Source: Paenibacillus sp. 32352 (GTDB lineage Bacteria > Bacillota > Bacilli > Paenibacillales > NBRC-103111). From it: a stretch of 64,000 nucleotides of DNA. The stretch is taken from assembly GCF_002042965.1 (NCBI RefSeq), contig NZ_MZNT01000010.1, positions 62,001-126,000 on the forward strand. The letters are read 5' to 3'. Below the pieces are notes generated by a model, which worked only from the letters and a program-made list of their open reading frames with translations, had not been told where the DNA came from and made no database searches. Position 1 is the first letter of the stretch. Every line of letters starts with the position of its first letter. Shown here piece after piece: positions 33,726 to 42,464 of this stretch. The position numbers and the translations under genes were made by a program.

Positions 33726-35396
33726 TTGAGCAGCGAGAAGAAATTGTCCATTTTCGCCCTTGGAGGCGTGAATGAAATCGGTAAGAACATGTATGTAATA
33801 CAGTATGAGGACGACATGGTCGTCATTGACTGCGGCTCCAAATTCCCTGACGAGAGCCTGCTGGGGATTGATCTGATTATCCCCGACATCAGTTATCTGA
33901 TCGAACATAAAGACAAAGTACGTGCTTTGATTGTTACCCATGGACATGAGGATCATATCGGCGGAATCCCCTATATATTGAAGCAATGCAATATGCCTAT
34001 CTATGCCACGCGGCTGACGATAGGGCTCATTGAAATCAAGCTGAAAGAAGCCGGTCTGCTGGCCGACACGGAATTAATAGAAATTACCTCGAACTCGGAA
34101 GTAGAGCTTGGGTCCATCCGCGCGACGTTCTTCAAAACCAACCACAGCATACCCGACTGCCTGGGTATCGCCTTCCAGACACCGGAGGGGACGGTGGTAC
34201 ATACGGGTGATTTCAAGTTCGACCTGACCCCCGTCAATGAGCAATACCCGGATATTCACAAGATGGCGGAGATCGGCAAGAACGGCGTCCTTGTTTTATT
34301 ATCCGAAAGCACGAATTCCGAACGCCCGGGATTCACTCCGTCCGAACGTAAAGTAGGAGAATCGATAGAGGAAGCCTTCACCAAAGCGCGGCAAAAAGTA
34401 GTCATCTCTACCTTTGCTTCGAACGTTCACCGGCTCCAGCAAATTGTCGATGCGGCTGCGATGACCAACCGCAAGCTGACGGTCCTCGGACGGAGCATGG
34501 TGAATGTGGTCAAAATCGCTTCGGAGCTGGGGTACCTAAAGATTCCCGAAGGCATGCTCGTAGAAGCAGGAGAGGTGGCAGGGCTGGAAGCCGAGCGGGT
34601 CGCCATCCTGTGTACGGGAAGTCAAGGAGAGCCTATGGCCGCACTGGCCCGGCTGGCCTCCTCTACCCATCGGCAAATCAAAATATTGCCGGGGGATACC
34701 GTCATCTTATCGGCGACCCCGATTCCGGGGAATGAGAGGAATGTAGCGCAAATCGTCGACAATTTATTTCGTCTCGGCGCCAATGTCATTTACGGCTCCG
34801 GCTCCGTAACGGGCATGCACGTTTCGGGACATGCCAGCCAGGAAGAGCTTAAGCTGATGCTTACCTTGATGAAGCCGACTTATTTCATTCCGATCCACGG
34901 GGAATACCGCATGCTGTACCAGCATCGGCTGTTAGCCGAAGCGGTCGGGGTCAAGAAGGAAAATATCTTCATCCTCCATAACGGAGATGTTGTGGATATT
35001 CAAGATCAAACCGCGTCCCAAACAAGAAAAGTATCGGCAGGCAACACGTTCGTGGACGGATGGGGGATCGGCGATGTCGGCAACATCGTGCTGCGCGACC
35101 GCAAGCATCTCTCGGAAGACGGCATTCTTGTCGTCGTCATCACGCTAAGCAAAGCCGAGGGCCATATTTTATCCGGCCCGGATATCATCTCCCGCGGCTT
35201 CGTCTATGTTCGCCAATCAGAGGCTCTGCTCGATCAAGCCAACCGCATTGTAACCGAAACGATCAATAAATTGCAGGCCGAGAACATTTACCAATGGAGC
35301 TCGCTAAAAATCAGCGTTAAGGACGCTTTGGGACGCTATTTATACGAAAACACAGGCCGAAGACCGATGATTTTGCCGATCATTATGGAAATTTAA
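33726..35396 (+). CDS. Ribonuclease J
   Basis: A 556-residue metallo-beta-lactamase/beta-CASP nuclease (endonuclease and 5'-3' exonuclease). FALGGVNEIGKNMYVIQY, the metal motif THGHEDHIGG, FKTNHSIPDCLGI, HTGDFKFDLTPV, ATFASNVHRLQQI (beta-CASP) and HVSGHASQEELKLML align along the whole length with Bacillus RNase J1, ending in the family's RRPMILPIIMEI. The frame opens at an ATG (33711) lying on the GGGGGGA ribosome binding site, so the TTG at 33726 is the better start. Paenibacilli usually carry several RNase J genes; which paralogue this is cannot be settled here. It separates the vanYZ pair from the VanR-like gene. Confidence 0.92.
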   Translation: MSSEKKLSIFALGGVNEIGKNMYVIQYEDDMVVIDCGSKFPDESLLGIDLIIPDISYLIEHKDKVRALIVTHGHEDHIGGIPYILKQCNMPIYATRLTIGLIEIKLKEAGLLADTELIEITSNSEVELGSIRATFFKTNHSIPDCLGIAFQTPEGTVVHTGDFKFDLTPVNEQYPDIHKMAEIGKNGVLVLLSESTNSERPGFTPSERKVGESIEEAFTKARQKVVISTFASNVHRLQQIVDAAAMTNRKLTVLGRSMVNVVKIASELGYLKIPEGMLVEAGEVAGLEAERVAILCTGSQGEPMAALARLASSTHRQIKILPGDTVILSATPIPGNERNVAQIVDNLFRLGANVIYGSGSVTGMHVSGHASQEELKLMLTLMKPTYFIPIHGEYRMLYQHRLLAEAVGVKKENIFILHNGDVVDIQDQTASQTRKVSAGNTFVDGWGIGDVGNIVLRDRKHLSEDGILVVVITLSKAEGHILSGPDIISRGFVYVRQSEALLDQANRIVTETINKLQAENIYQWSSLKISVKDALGRYLYENTGRRPMILPIIMEI

Positions 35397-35433
35397 GTAA
35401 ATCCCGCTTCGGGAGGTAGCTCTTACTTCAAGA

Positions 35434-35483
35434 AAGCGCAGCGTACGGCTTGCCCCTAAGCAGGCCGTACGCTGCGCTTCTGT
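35434..35483. terminator. Strong bidirectional terminator
   Basis: A perfect 16-bp stem AAGCGCAGCGTACGGC / GCCGTACGCTGCGCTT separates the convergent RNase J and response-regulator genes. Confidence 0.85.
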
Positions 35484-35505
35484 GTAAAAATAGAGTACTG
35501 TGGAT

Positions 35506-36204
35506 TTAAGGATTGAAGGTATAGCCAACGCCCCATACTGTTTTGATCAGCTTATGTTTATTGGTGTCGTCCCCGATCTTTTTCCGCAGGGTTCGAATAT
35601 GAACCATGACCGTGTTATTGCCGCTCTCATAATAGGCTTCTCCCCATACCTGCTGAAAAATATGATCCGCGCTGAACACTTTTTTGGGGTGGCTGGCAAG
35701 CAAATGCAATATATCAAACTCTTTAGGCGTCAGCTCGATAACCTCCCCGTACAGCACCACCTTCCGCTGATCGGGGTAGATGCTCAAGCCGCCGGACTCG
35801 AGTACGGCTTCGTTATCGGTGGAATGGCGGTTCAGCTGCATATACCGGCGAAGCTGGGCATTCACTCGAGCAACCAGCTCCATGGGATTGAAGGGCTTGA
35901 TCATATAGTCGTCGGCCCCCATCACAAGCCCCGTTATTTTATCCATATCCGACGTTTTTGCACTCAAAAAAATGATGGGCATATGATATTGCTCCCGTAT
36001 GAGACGGGTAACCTCGTATCCGTCCATTTTGGGCATCATAATGTCCAGAATGGCCAAGTCGATCGGCTGGGTTTGAATGACGCGCAGGGCCTCTTTCCCA
36101 TCCGGAACCTTAATGATCTGGTATCCCTCTTTCTCCAGATGCAGCGCAATCAGATCCGCAATCTCGGCCTCGTCATCCGCTACCAGTATCGTAATTCGTT
36201 TCAT
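35506..36204 (-). CDS. VanR-like OmpR-family response regulator (orphan)
   Basis: A 232-residue regulator: receiver domain (residues 1-120, acidic pocket VADDEAEIADL, phospho-Asp in LAILDIMMPKMDG, Thr/Ser in FLSAKTSD, Lys in MIKPFNPMEL) plus a winged-helix OmpR domain (135-232, NNTVMVHIRTLRKKIGDDTN, IKTVWGVGYTF). Wording such as EIADLIALHLEKEGY, KITGLVMGADDY and VARVNAQLRRY is notably VanR-like. No sensor kinase gene adjoins it: the genes beside it encode RNase J and an anti-sigma-like protein. The vanY-vanZ pair 2 kb away is a plausible target. It starts 63 bases after the anti-sigma-like gene and may be in its operon. Confidence 0.9.
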   Translation of the reverse strand: MKRITILVADDEAEIADLIALHLEKEGYQIIKVPDGKEALRVIQTQPIDLAILDIMMPKMDGYEVTRLIREQYHMPIIFLSAKTSDMDKITGLVMGADDYMIKPFNPMELVARVNAQLRRYMQLNRHSTDNEAVLESGGLSIYPDQRKVVLYGEVIELTPKEFDILHLLASHPKKVFSADHIFQQVWGEAYYESGNNTVMVHIRTLRKKIGDDTNKHKLIKTVWGVGYTFNP

Positions 36205-36266
36205 CTAATCTACTCCCGTAAGAAATCATCTATCTAGCTATCATTGTTCCCCATTGGGTTATAAAA

Positions 36267-37490
36267 TCATTTCCCAAGCAGCAGGCTGACCCGCTTCTTC
36301 CATATGTCAATGAAAGGCTCGTCTACAGCCCATTGTATCATGACAATGGTCTCATCCGCATCCAGATTGACGGACAACAGCGGCGCCGGAATCAGTTGGT
36401 CCTTAAAGGGATACATGATAATATTCTTTGCGGTGACAATACCCACCAATTCCCCGTTAGGCGAAGAAAAGGCGTCTATGGCATCGGATACGGTACGCCG
36501 TATATCGCTCCAGCTGGCTGACAGCTTATCGTAGGAAACGACGGAATCGGGCAGCTTCAACTCGACCTCCTTAAGCTGCGGTTTGACCGGGTTGAGCCCA
36601 AGGGGAGATGCCTGATAGGAGGCAACCTGCGGTACCCACTGCCCCTCCTTTCGTGCAATCGCCCAGCTATCACCCTTCTCATCCTGCAAATCCGGGGCCA
36701 GCGCGTAACCGTAAAGCTTGCTCAAGGAAACATGGGGTTCATTCTCCGGTAATGGTTGAGCTGGCAGCTTCGTTTTGGTTAGATCCTCCACATCCTTGAC
36801 CCAAACGTAATCGCGCGGCGCGTCCTTCCCCTTGTCCTGCTGCATCGTTTGGGAGACGGATACATACCGGTTCCCGGCGAAAAGCAGCTTCTCCGACAGC
36901 CTCACCTGCTGCTGAGCAGGATTGGCTTCAAACACCGAAGCGACGTTTTTCTCCGTTGCAACAGCAACGGACAGCTTCTGGTAGACTGAGCCGGCGCTCT
37001 CCAAGCGCTGCGGAACGATTCTCAAAAACTCCGTTTTGTAAGGCATCAGAATGCCGCTGCCCTCTGCCGATTTCCGAAGCTCTCCCTGCTCCTCAGCCAG
37101 CAGCAGCGTACGGTACGTGCTGTATTCCGGACTCCCCCCGGAAGCCGGGTGATCCTTTCTTAAGCCGATCAAGACGGCGGAACGGACCGGGTCCGCCTTG
37201 ATCGTCGTATTCCATAACGGTATGGCGGGCTTGGATGCCGGCGATTCGTTCCATGCGGTTTCGGGTGCATGCTCATTAAACGGGCTATACCAATGGAAAG
37301 AAAGAAAAACGGCTATGGCAGCAAGAGCCGTGCACAAACCGGCACTCCAAGGCATCCACTTCTTCTTCTTTTTGCGATCCTGCTCGTCGATGCGCTCCCC
37401 AATCCGTTTCTTTAACGCCTCCGAAAAACCGTGCCGGATGAATGGCCCTTCAGCCATCCCCTGCTTCAACTCGTCGTCAATCGGCTCCAT
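36267..37490 (-). CDS. Membrane-bound anti-sigma-like protein
   Basis: A 407-residue single-span protein. Residues 1-43 are cytosolic and helical, ending in the basic run KKKKKW; one membrane helix spans about 47-65; the remaining 340 residues are extracytoplasmic and not recognisable. The gene overlaps the ECF sigma gene by 14 bases and follows it, the standard arrangement of sigma and anti-sigma pairs, which is the main basis for the call. No HxxxCxxC zinc motif is present in the N-terminal segment, so if it binds the sigma factor it is not of the zinc-containing type. AAAGGAG precedes the ATG. Confidence 0.72.
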   Translation of the reverse strand: MEPIDDELKQGMAEGPFIRHGFSEALKKRIGERIDEQDRKKKKKWMPWSAGLCTALAAIAVFLSFHWYSPFNEHAPETAWNESPASKPAIPLWNTTIKADPVRSAVLIGLRKDHPASGGSPEYSTYRTLLLAEEQGELRKSAEGSGILMPYKTEFLRIVPQRLESAGSVYQKLSVAVATEKNVASVFEANPAQQQVRLSEKLLFAGNRYVSVSQTMQQDKGKDAPRDYVWVKDVEDLTKTKLPAQPLPENEPHVSLSKLYGYALAPDLQDEKGDSWAIARKEGQWVPQVASYQASPLGLNPVKPQLKEVELKLPDSVVSYDKLSASWSDIRRTVSDAIDAFSSPNGELVGIVTAKNIIMYPFKDQLIPAPLLSVNLDADETIVMIQWAVDEPFIDIWKKRVSLLLGK

Positions 37491-38037
37491 TGCTTTGATT
37501 CTCCTTTTGTTTGGCCATTTTTTTGCGGGCGTGGAATAATCGCGACTTGACCGTTCCTTCTGTCACTCCCAGGATTTGTGCAATCTCCTTCATCGACAGC
37601 TGGTAGTGTGCGTAAAGCAGCAGCACCTCGCGGTACTTGACCGGCAGCTTCAGCACCATCCTCCACATATCGTTAACCGTCATTTGCTCAATAACCGTTT
37701 GTTCGGTGGCCGGCTGCGTGCTCGAAGGAGCTATGTAATCCATCAAGGTGACTTTGCGGTAAAAGGCCGACCGCCGATAATCCACTGTCATATTGCGGGT
37801 AATGGTCAAAATCCATGTTTTCACAGATGACTCTTGACGAAATGTATATAAATTGCGGTATACCTTGATAAATACTTCCTGCGTGATGTCGTCGGCTTGA
37901 TCCCACTTGCGCGTCATGCTGAAGGCATAGTTCCAAACATCTTTGCCGTAGGCGACCATCAGCTCTTCCAATATCGCCTTCTTATCGGAGCTTGCCGATA
38001 AATATCTCAAATATTCCAAATTCGCTTCCGATTCCAA
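37477..38037 (-). CDS. ECF-type RNA polymerase sigma factor
   Basis: A 186-residue sigma-70 family protein with region 2 (residues about 20-90: DVWNYAFSMTRKWDQADDITQEVFIKVYRNL, TWILTITRNMTVDYRR) and region 4 (about 120-180: LPVKYREVLLLYAHYQLSMKEIAQILGVTEGTVKSRLFHARKKM), no region 3. A GTG at 38046 is in frame but lies on the GAGGTG ribosome binding site, so the TTG at 38037 is preferred. The downstream gene overlaps it and encodes a membrane-bound anti-sigma candidate, so it probably responds to an envelope signal and directs its own operon. Target promoters are unknown. Confidence 0.88.
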   Translation of the reverse strand: MESEANLEYLRYLSASSDKKAILEELMVAYGKDVWNYAFSMTRKWDQADDITQEVFIKVYRNLYTFRQESSVKTWILTITRNMTVDYRRSAFYRKVTLMDYIAPSSTQPATEQTVIEQMTVNDMWRMVLKLPVKYREVLLLYAHYQLSMKEIAQILGVTEGTVKSRLFHARKKMAKQKENQSNGAD

Positions 38038-38252
38038 TACTGCCACCTCAATTATGGACGAGCCACCCTCTTAATAAGTTCAAAATCCTTATGAATGCTT
38101 TCTGAATCTCTTATGTACAACTTCCGTATTGCTGCCGTTAGCAGCAATTACCGGCAATATGAATTAGACGATGGAAGAGCATGAAAAGTTACCATTTCTG
38201 CCTATTAAATTCCTGTTAAGCTGTGGGGGTCATGCTTCAAAGCATATGTCAC
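38038..38252. other. Intergenic region between sigma factor and sulfatase genes
   Basis: No gene is seen. It contains the sigma-factor upstream region, where a self-recognised ECF promoter would be expected but could not be identified with confidence. Confidence 0.4.
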
Positions 38253-38287
38253 AAAAAGGCCCTGCTTGCGGGAAGCAGGACCTTGAG
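38253..38287 (-). terminator. Terminator of the sulfatase gene
   Basis: On the minus strand AAGGTCCTGCTT and AAGCAGGGCCTT form a stem with one mismatch and a 5-base loop, followed by TTTTTG. Confidence 0.8.
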
Positions 38288-38346
38288 GTAAATCCATTAC
38301 ATCATATGGTTTCATATAGGTTTCATTCGGGACAGGCTTCAGCTGC

Positions 38347-39687
38347 TCAAGCTTCTTCCGGATAAAACGGTACCTCCAGGGAATCGCCTGCCCATCTCTG
38401 CCATTCGGTCAGCTCTCGATGCAGCTCGATGATTTTCCCACGATTTACCGGATCTCCCGATACATCGTCGGTTTCCCACGGATCCTTGTTCAAGTCGAAC
38501 AGCTGTACCCGAACCTTACGATCAGAAACCGGTGAAATGTAATAAATCAGCTTCCACCGCTCATCCTTCACCATTCTTTGAAGGTCCTTATACGCTGTGA
38601 ACACGGTGGGACGGATCGGCTGCGAGGAAGCCTTCTCGTGCATAGCGGGCAGCAAGGACAAGCCTTCCACTGTTGCCGGAACCTCCGTTCCGGTCAGCTC
38701 ACAAAGCGTCCGGTAAAAATCCATCTGGAGATGCACGTCCGGGACGATGCGACTTTGCGGGATTCCTGGCCCCTGCATGATCAGCGGGATGCGAATGCTG
38801 TGATCATACATATTTTGCTTGCCCATTAGACCGTGCTGCCCTATAGCAAGACCGTGATCGGCCGTGTAAACCACGATCGTGTTCTCCATTAGGCCCCGTT
38901 CCTCTAGCTTGCGCAGCACCTTCCCGATTCCGTCATCCATATGGGTGATCATCGCATAGTAATCGCCTAGATGTCTGCGAACCGCTTCGGGGGTTCTGGG
39001 CCAAGCCTCCAGCTTTTCATCCCTTACCGACATCTCCCCGTTATCGAACGGGTGCTCCGGAAGCACATTCGGAGGCAATGGGAGGTCCTCGTCATGATAT
39101 AACGAGCGAAATTCCGGCGGAGCCGTCCGGGGATCATGAGGAGCCGTATAGGCCAAATACAACGCAAAAGGCTCGCTGCGGTCGTATTCATCCAAAAATT
39201 GAACCGCCGCTTCCGTAAAAATATCCGTGGAATGCTCGTTCAAGGTGTATGTTTCGCCTGGAGCGTCTTTTTCCCCAGGATGGTATTCTTTCAGCGGTAC
39301 TGCATAATGACTGTTCATCCCGCCGAAAAAGATGCGGCTCCCCCCGGCAAAGCAGCGGTAGAACGCCTCGGCGCCGTTATGCCATTTGCCGATGGCATAA
39401 CTGTAATAACCGGCTTGACGCAGCGCTTCGGGCCACAACACATACCCCGGATCCAGCGCATTCTCCTTGACGCAGCGGAAGACGCTCGCCCCGGCAAGGA
39501 GGCTGGCTCTGGAGGGCATGCATACCGCTGCACTCTTTCCGCCCATCGTATGCGTCTGCTCAAAACGGGTGCCCTTGGATGCAAGGGCATCCAAATTCGG
39601 CGTGCGTACGGACTTGTCCCCGGCACAATGAAGCGACTGATGACGGTGATCGTCCGAAATGATAAACAGAATATTCGGCTTGGACAT
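38347..39687 (-). CDS. Sulfatase family hydrolase
   Basis: A 446-residue alkaline-phosphatase-superfamily enzyme that removes sulfate esters, probably from a glycan. The active-site motif is CMPSRASLLAG with Cys56, the residue converted to formylglycine by a maturase. Metal ligands lie in NILFIISDDHRHQ (Asp12, Asp13) and in the YTADHGLAIGQHGLMGKQNMYD block (Asp, His). No signal peptide, so it is intracellular or exported by an unseen route. No maturase gene is in the window. It is divergent from an AraC regulator with direct repeats between them. Substrate unknown. Confidence 0.92.
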   Translation of the reverse strand: MSKPNILFIISDDHRHQSLHCAGDKSVRTPNLDALASKGTRFEQTHTMGGKSAAVCMPSRASLLAGASVFRCVKENALDPGYVLWPEALRQAGYYSYAIGKWHNGAEAFYRCFAGGSRIFFGGMNSHYAVPLKEYHPGEKDAPGETYTLNEHSTDIFTEAAVQFLDEYDRSEPFALYLAYTAPHDPRTAPPEFRSLYHDEDLPLPPNVLPEHPFDNGEMSVRDEKLEAWPRTPEAVRRHLGDYYAMITHMDDGIGKVLRKLEERGLMENTIVVYTADHGLAIGQHGLMGKQNMYDHSIRIPLIMQGPGIPQSRIVPDVHLQMDFYRTLCELTGTEVPATVEGLSLLPAMHEKASSQPIRPTVFTAYKDLQRMVKDERWKLIYYISPVSDRKVRVQLFDLNKDPWETDDVSGDPVNRGKIIELHRELTEWQRWAGDSLEVPFYPEEA

Positions 39688-39748
39688 CGTATTCCCCCTA
39701 AGCTTTTCCTTTACTAGGAATAGGGTACAGGAATATCGTCCAAAGTCC

Positions 39749-39784
39749 CATGTCAGATTCGCTGAACCGTCATGTCAAATTCGC
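39749..39784. promoter_or_regulatory. Direct repeats between sulfatase and AraC genes
   Basis: CATGTCAGATTCGC (39749-39762) and CATGTCAAATTCGC (39771-39784) are 22 bases apart, two helical turns, the layout expected for a pair of AraC half-sites on one DNA face. They lie about 62 bases from the sulfatase start. Confidence 0.7.
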
Positions 39785-39870
39785 CTACCAGAATATTTTC
39801 CCTTCTTCATTGACGGCCTGTATTCCCAGCCTCTATGATGGTTGTATCATCAGAATGACGGAGGTCCATC

Positions 39871-40743
39871 ATGTCAAATAGGCATACTCCTTCTAAGGCT
39901 ATCCAGGGGCTCGAACGGCTGCTCGGCGATTTGCTTGCCTCCCCTTATATCTTTCGCATTTTGGCCAGCTACAACGTAAGCGTGAAGACCGATTGGATGA
40001 TTCGCGAACGGGTGCTGAACGAATTTCATATGCTGTACGTCGTTTCCGGTTCCGGAACCTATATCGTCGAGGATACGGCGGTCGATTTATCCCACAACCA
40101 TGTGCTTTTCATTTCGAACCAGGTACGGCATCGGGCGTTCCGGAATCAAGACATCCCTTTTCGGATTATCCCCACCCGCTTCCAGTTATACTCCCCGGCA
40201 GAGGAGCAGCTAATTGCGTATAACGCCGAGCCCTTCTATCTGCATTTTTCTCCGGGCAACGCTTTTGCCATGCAGCAGCTTTTTGAAAAGGTGCATACGT
40301 ACAACCAGCTTCCAGCCTCCGTCATCAAGGACACCCTGTGCCATTCGGCCGTTGCCGAAACGCTGGCCGGCATGCTGCAGGAGCTGAAGGCGCCGAACCA
40401 GCCCCTATCGCTGCATCCCGGCTTGCTTCGATTGAAGCAAGTCATGGATGAGCAGCCGGCGGAACGCCTTAGTCTTAGTCAAATGGCCGAGGTTGCCTGC
40501 CTGTCTCCCAAATATGTATCCGCCTTGTTCCGGCAGGCCTTCGGTATGTCTGTTAAGGAATATCAGATTCGAACAAGAATGGACTATGCGGAATACCTGC
40601 TGAAGCATTCCGACCAGACTGTCAAACAGCTGTCGGTCCTGCTTGATTATCCCGACCCCTATGCGTTCTCCAAGCAGTTCAAGCAATACCGGGGCTATTC
40701 TCCGTCTTCAGTTAGAACAACCCGTCTTCAAGAAAACCGGTAG
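39871..40743 (+). CDS. AraC family transcriptional regulator
   Basis: A 290-residue regulator with an N-terminal cupin-like sensor (residues 30-130, LNEFHMLYVVSGSGTYIVEDTAVDL) and two C-terminal HTH motifs (LSLSQMAEVACLSPKYVSALFRQ and QLSVLLDYPDPYAFSKQFKQ). GGAGGT precedes the ATG. Divergent from the sulfatase gene; the 22-base-spaced direct repeats between them are its probable binding sites, so it likely activates the sulfatase in response to a sulfated sugar. A terminator follows. Confidence 0.9.
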   Translation: MSNRHTPSKAIQGLERLLGDLLASPYIFRILASYNVSVKTDWMIRERVLNEFHMLYVVSGSGTYIVEDTAVDLSHNHVLFISNQVRHRAFRNQDIPFRIIPTRFQLYSPAEEQLIAYNAEPFYLHFSPGNAFAMQQLFEKVHTYNQLPASVIKDTLCHSAVAETLAGMLQELKAPNQPLSLHPGLLRLKQVMDEQPAERLSLSQMAEVACLSPKYVSALFRQAFGMSVKEYQIRTRMDYAEYLLKHSDQTVKQLSVLLDYPDPYAFSKQFKQYRGYSPSSVRTTRLQENR

Positions 40744-40746
40744 ATA

Positions 40747-40788
40747 GCTTGGATAGCGGAATTCCCGCTGCCAAGCATCTGCTTTTTT
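40747..40788 (+). terminator. Terminator of the AraC gene
   Basis: Stem GCTTGG(AT)AGCGG / CCGCT(G)CCAAGC with a short loop, followed within 7 bases by TTTTTT. Confidence 0.7.
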
Positions 40789-40973
40789 ATTTGGGGAAAG
40801 GCAAAATGGTTTCTTCCGATTTTTATTAGTCCCTTTTGGGGAAGCCTAATATTCGGAACCTTTTCCGAAATCAGCCGATTAGGAGCCGGATGTTCCGGTA
40901 TGCCTTCCAACACTTTTCCTATGCCGGCAATCGGATACTGCTTATGACAGCATGAATACATAACAGGGATTGG

Positions 40974-42386
40974 ATGAGAGAAATGTCACATACCAGCATA
41001 GTCATACGCGTGGAGCTGATCCACGAGACCACCACCTTCGGCGATGTCGCTTCGGCCATCAGCAAAGCGTCGGGAGACATTAGCTCTATCGACGTCATTC
41101 GGGCAGGAAAAGAATCCTCGATACGCGATATTACGGTCGATGTAGCCGAGTCCAACGAAGCCCGCGTGATCGAAGCGTTATCTAAGCTTGAAGGCATCAA
41201 GCTCATCAACGTCTCGGACCGGACGTTCCTGGTTCATCTGGGAGGCAAAATCACGACCCAGCCTACGCTGCCCATCAAAAACCGCGAGGACCTGTCGCGT
41301 GTCTACACCCCGGGTGTAGCCAAGGTGTGCACCGCCATTCATGAAAATCCGAAAAAGGCGTTCTCGCTCACGATTAAGCGGAATACGGTAGCCGTTATCA
41401 CGGACGGTACGGCCGTGCTGGGTCTGGGGGATATCGGGCCTCACGCTGCGGCTCCCGTCATGGAGGGCAAGGCGATGCTGTTCAAGCAGCTCGCTAACGT
41501 GGATGCGTTCCCGATTTGTCTCGATACGAAGGATACGGAGGAAATTATCCGGACCATTAAAGCGATCAGCCCGATCTTCGGCGGCATTAATCTGGAGGAT
41601 ATCAGCTCGCCGCGCTGCTTTGAAATCGAAAGAAGATTGGGAGAAGAGCTCGACATCCCCGTCTTCCACGACGATCAGCATGGAACCGCAGTAGTGGTCG
41701 TTGCCGGTCTATTGAATGCTCTTAAGGTCGTCGGCAAACGTATGGATCAAATACGCGTCGTCGTTAACGGGATCGGGGCCGCCGGCGTGTCTATTTGCAA
41801 AATGCTGCTCGGATCCGGTGTAACCCGTCTTGTTCCCGTCGATCGGGAGGGAGCCATTGTTCGGGGAGGAGCTTACGATCACCCCATGTGGCAGTGGCTA
41901 GCCGAGCAGCCGCAGGTTGAAGCCAAGGATGGAACGCTCAAGGACGTACTCAAGGGAGCGGATGTGTTCATCGGGGTATCCAGAGGCGGAATTCTCGGCG
42001 CACAAGATATTCAGACTATGGCTTCGGACAGCATCGTATTCGCCATGGCGAACCCTAAGCCGGAGATTGATCCGGAGGAAGCGCTGCCTCATGCAGCCGT
42101 ATTTGCTACAGGGCGAAGCGATTATCCCAACCAGATCAACAATGTGCTGGTATTCCCCGGTATTTTCCGCGGTGCGCTGGACTGCCGGGCCAAAACCATC
42201 AACGAGCCGATGAAGCTCGCGGCGGCGCGCGCCATCGCTTCCGTCGTGACGGAAGCGGAGCTGAACAAGCATTACATTATCCCAAGTATATTCAACGAGC
42301 GTGTTGTCACCAACGTCCGCAAAGGCATTATCGAGGCCGCTATCCTGACCGGGGTGGCCCGCAGAATTCCGCCGGATTTCAGGTAA
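40974..42386 (+). CDS. NAD-dependent malic enzyme with N-terminal ACT domain
   Basis: A 470-residue enzyme that decarboxylates malate to pyruvate with NAD(P) reduction. Residues 1-80 form an ACT-like regulatory domain (IVIRVELIHETTTFGDVASAI, VRVIEALSKLEGIKLINVSDRTF-like strand order). The catalytic part has SRVYTPGVAKVC (Tyr), NTVAVITDGTAVLGLGDIGP, MEGKAMLFKQLANVDAFPI (Lys), FHDDQHGTAVVV and the Rossmann loop VVNGIGAAGVSICKML. It is of the short bacterial type. The ribosome binding site is weak (AGGGA before 40974; a second ATG at 40983). Monocistronic, ending at a terminator. The ACT domain suggests allosteric control by a small ligand. Confidence 0.92.
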   Translation: MREMSHTSIVIRVELIHETTTFGDVASAISKASGDISSIDVIRAGKESSIRDITVDVAESNEARVIEALSKLEGIKLINVSDRTFLVHLGGKITTQPTLPIKNREDLSRVYTPGVAKVCTAIHENPKKAFSLTIKRNTVAVITDGTAVLGLGDIGPHAAAPVMEGKAMLFKQLANVDAFPICLDTKDTEEIIRTIKAISPIFGGINLEDISSPRCFEIERRLGEELDIPVFHDDQHGTAVVVVAGLLNALKVVGKRMDQIRVVVNGIGAAGVSICKMLLGSGVTRLVPVDREGAIVRGGAYDHPMWQWLAEQPQVEAKDGTLKDVLKGADVFIGVSRGGILGAQDIQTMASDSIVFAMANPKPEIDPEEALPHAAVFATGRSDYPNQINNVLVFPGIFRGALDCRAKTINEPMKLAAARAIASVVTEAELNKHYIIPSIFNERVVTNVRKGIIEAAILTGVARRIPPDFR

Positions 42387-42402
42387 ATTGAATGCGCAAA
42401 GA

Positions 42403-42446
42403 GCCCCTTCGTTGAATGCGTAGGGGCATCATTTTATATTTTTTCT
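42403..42446 (+). terminator. Terminator of the malic enzyme gene
   Basis: GCCCCT (42403-42408) pairs with AGGGGC (42422-42427) around a 13-base loop, followed by a T-rich tail. Confidence 0.6.
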
Positions 42447-42464
42447 TATTGACTTGAGCTTAAT

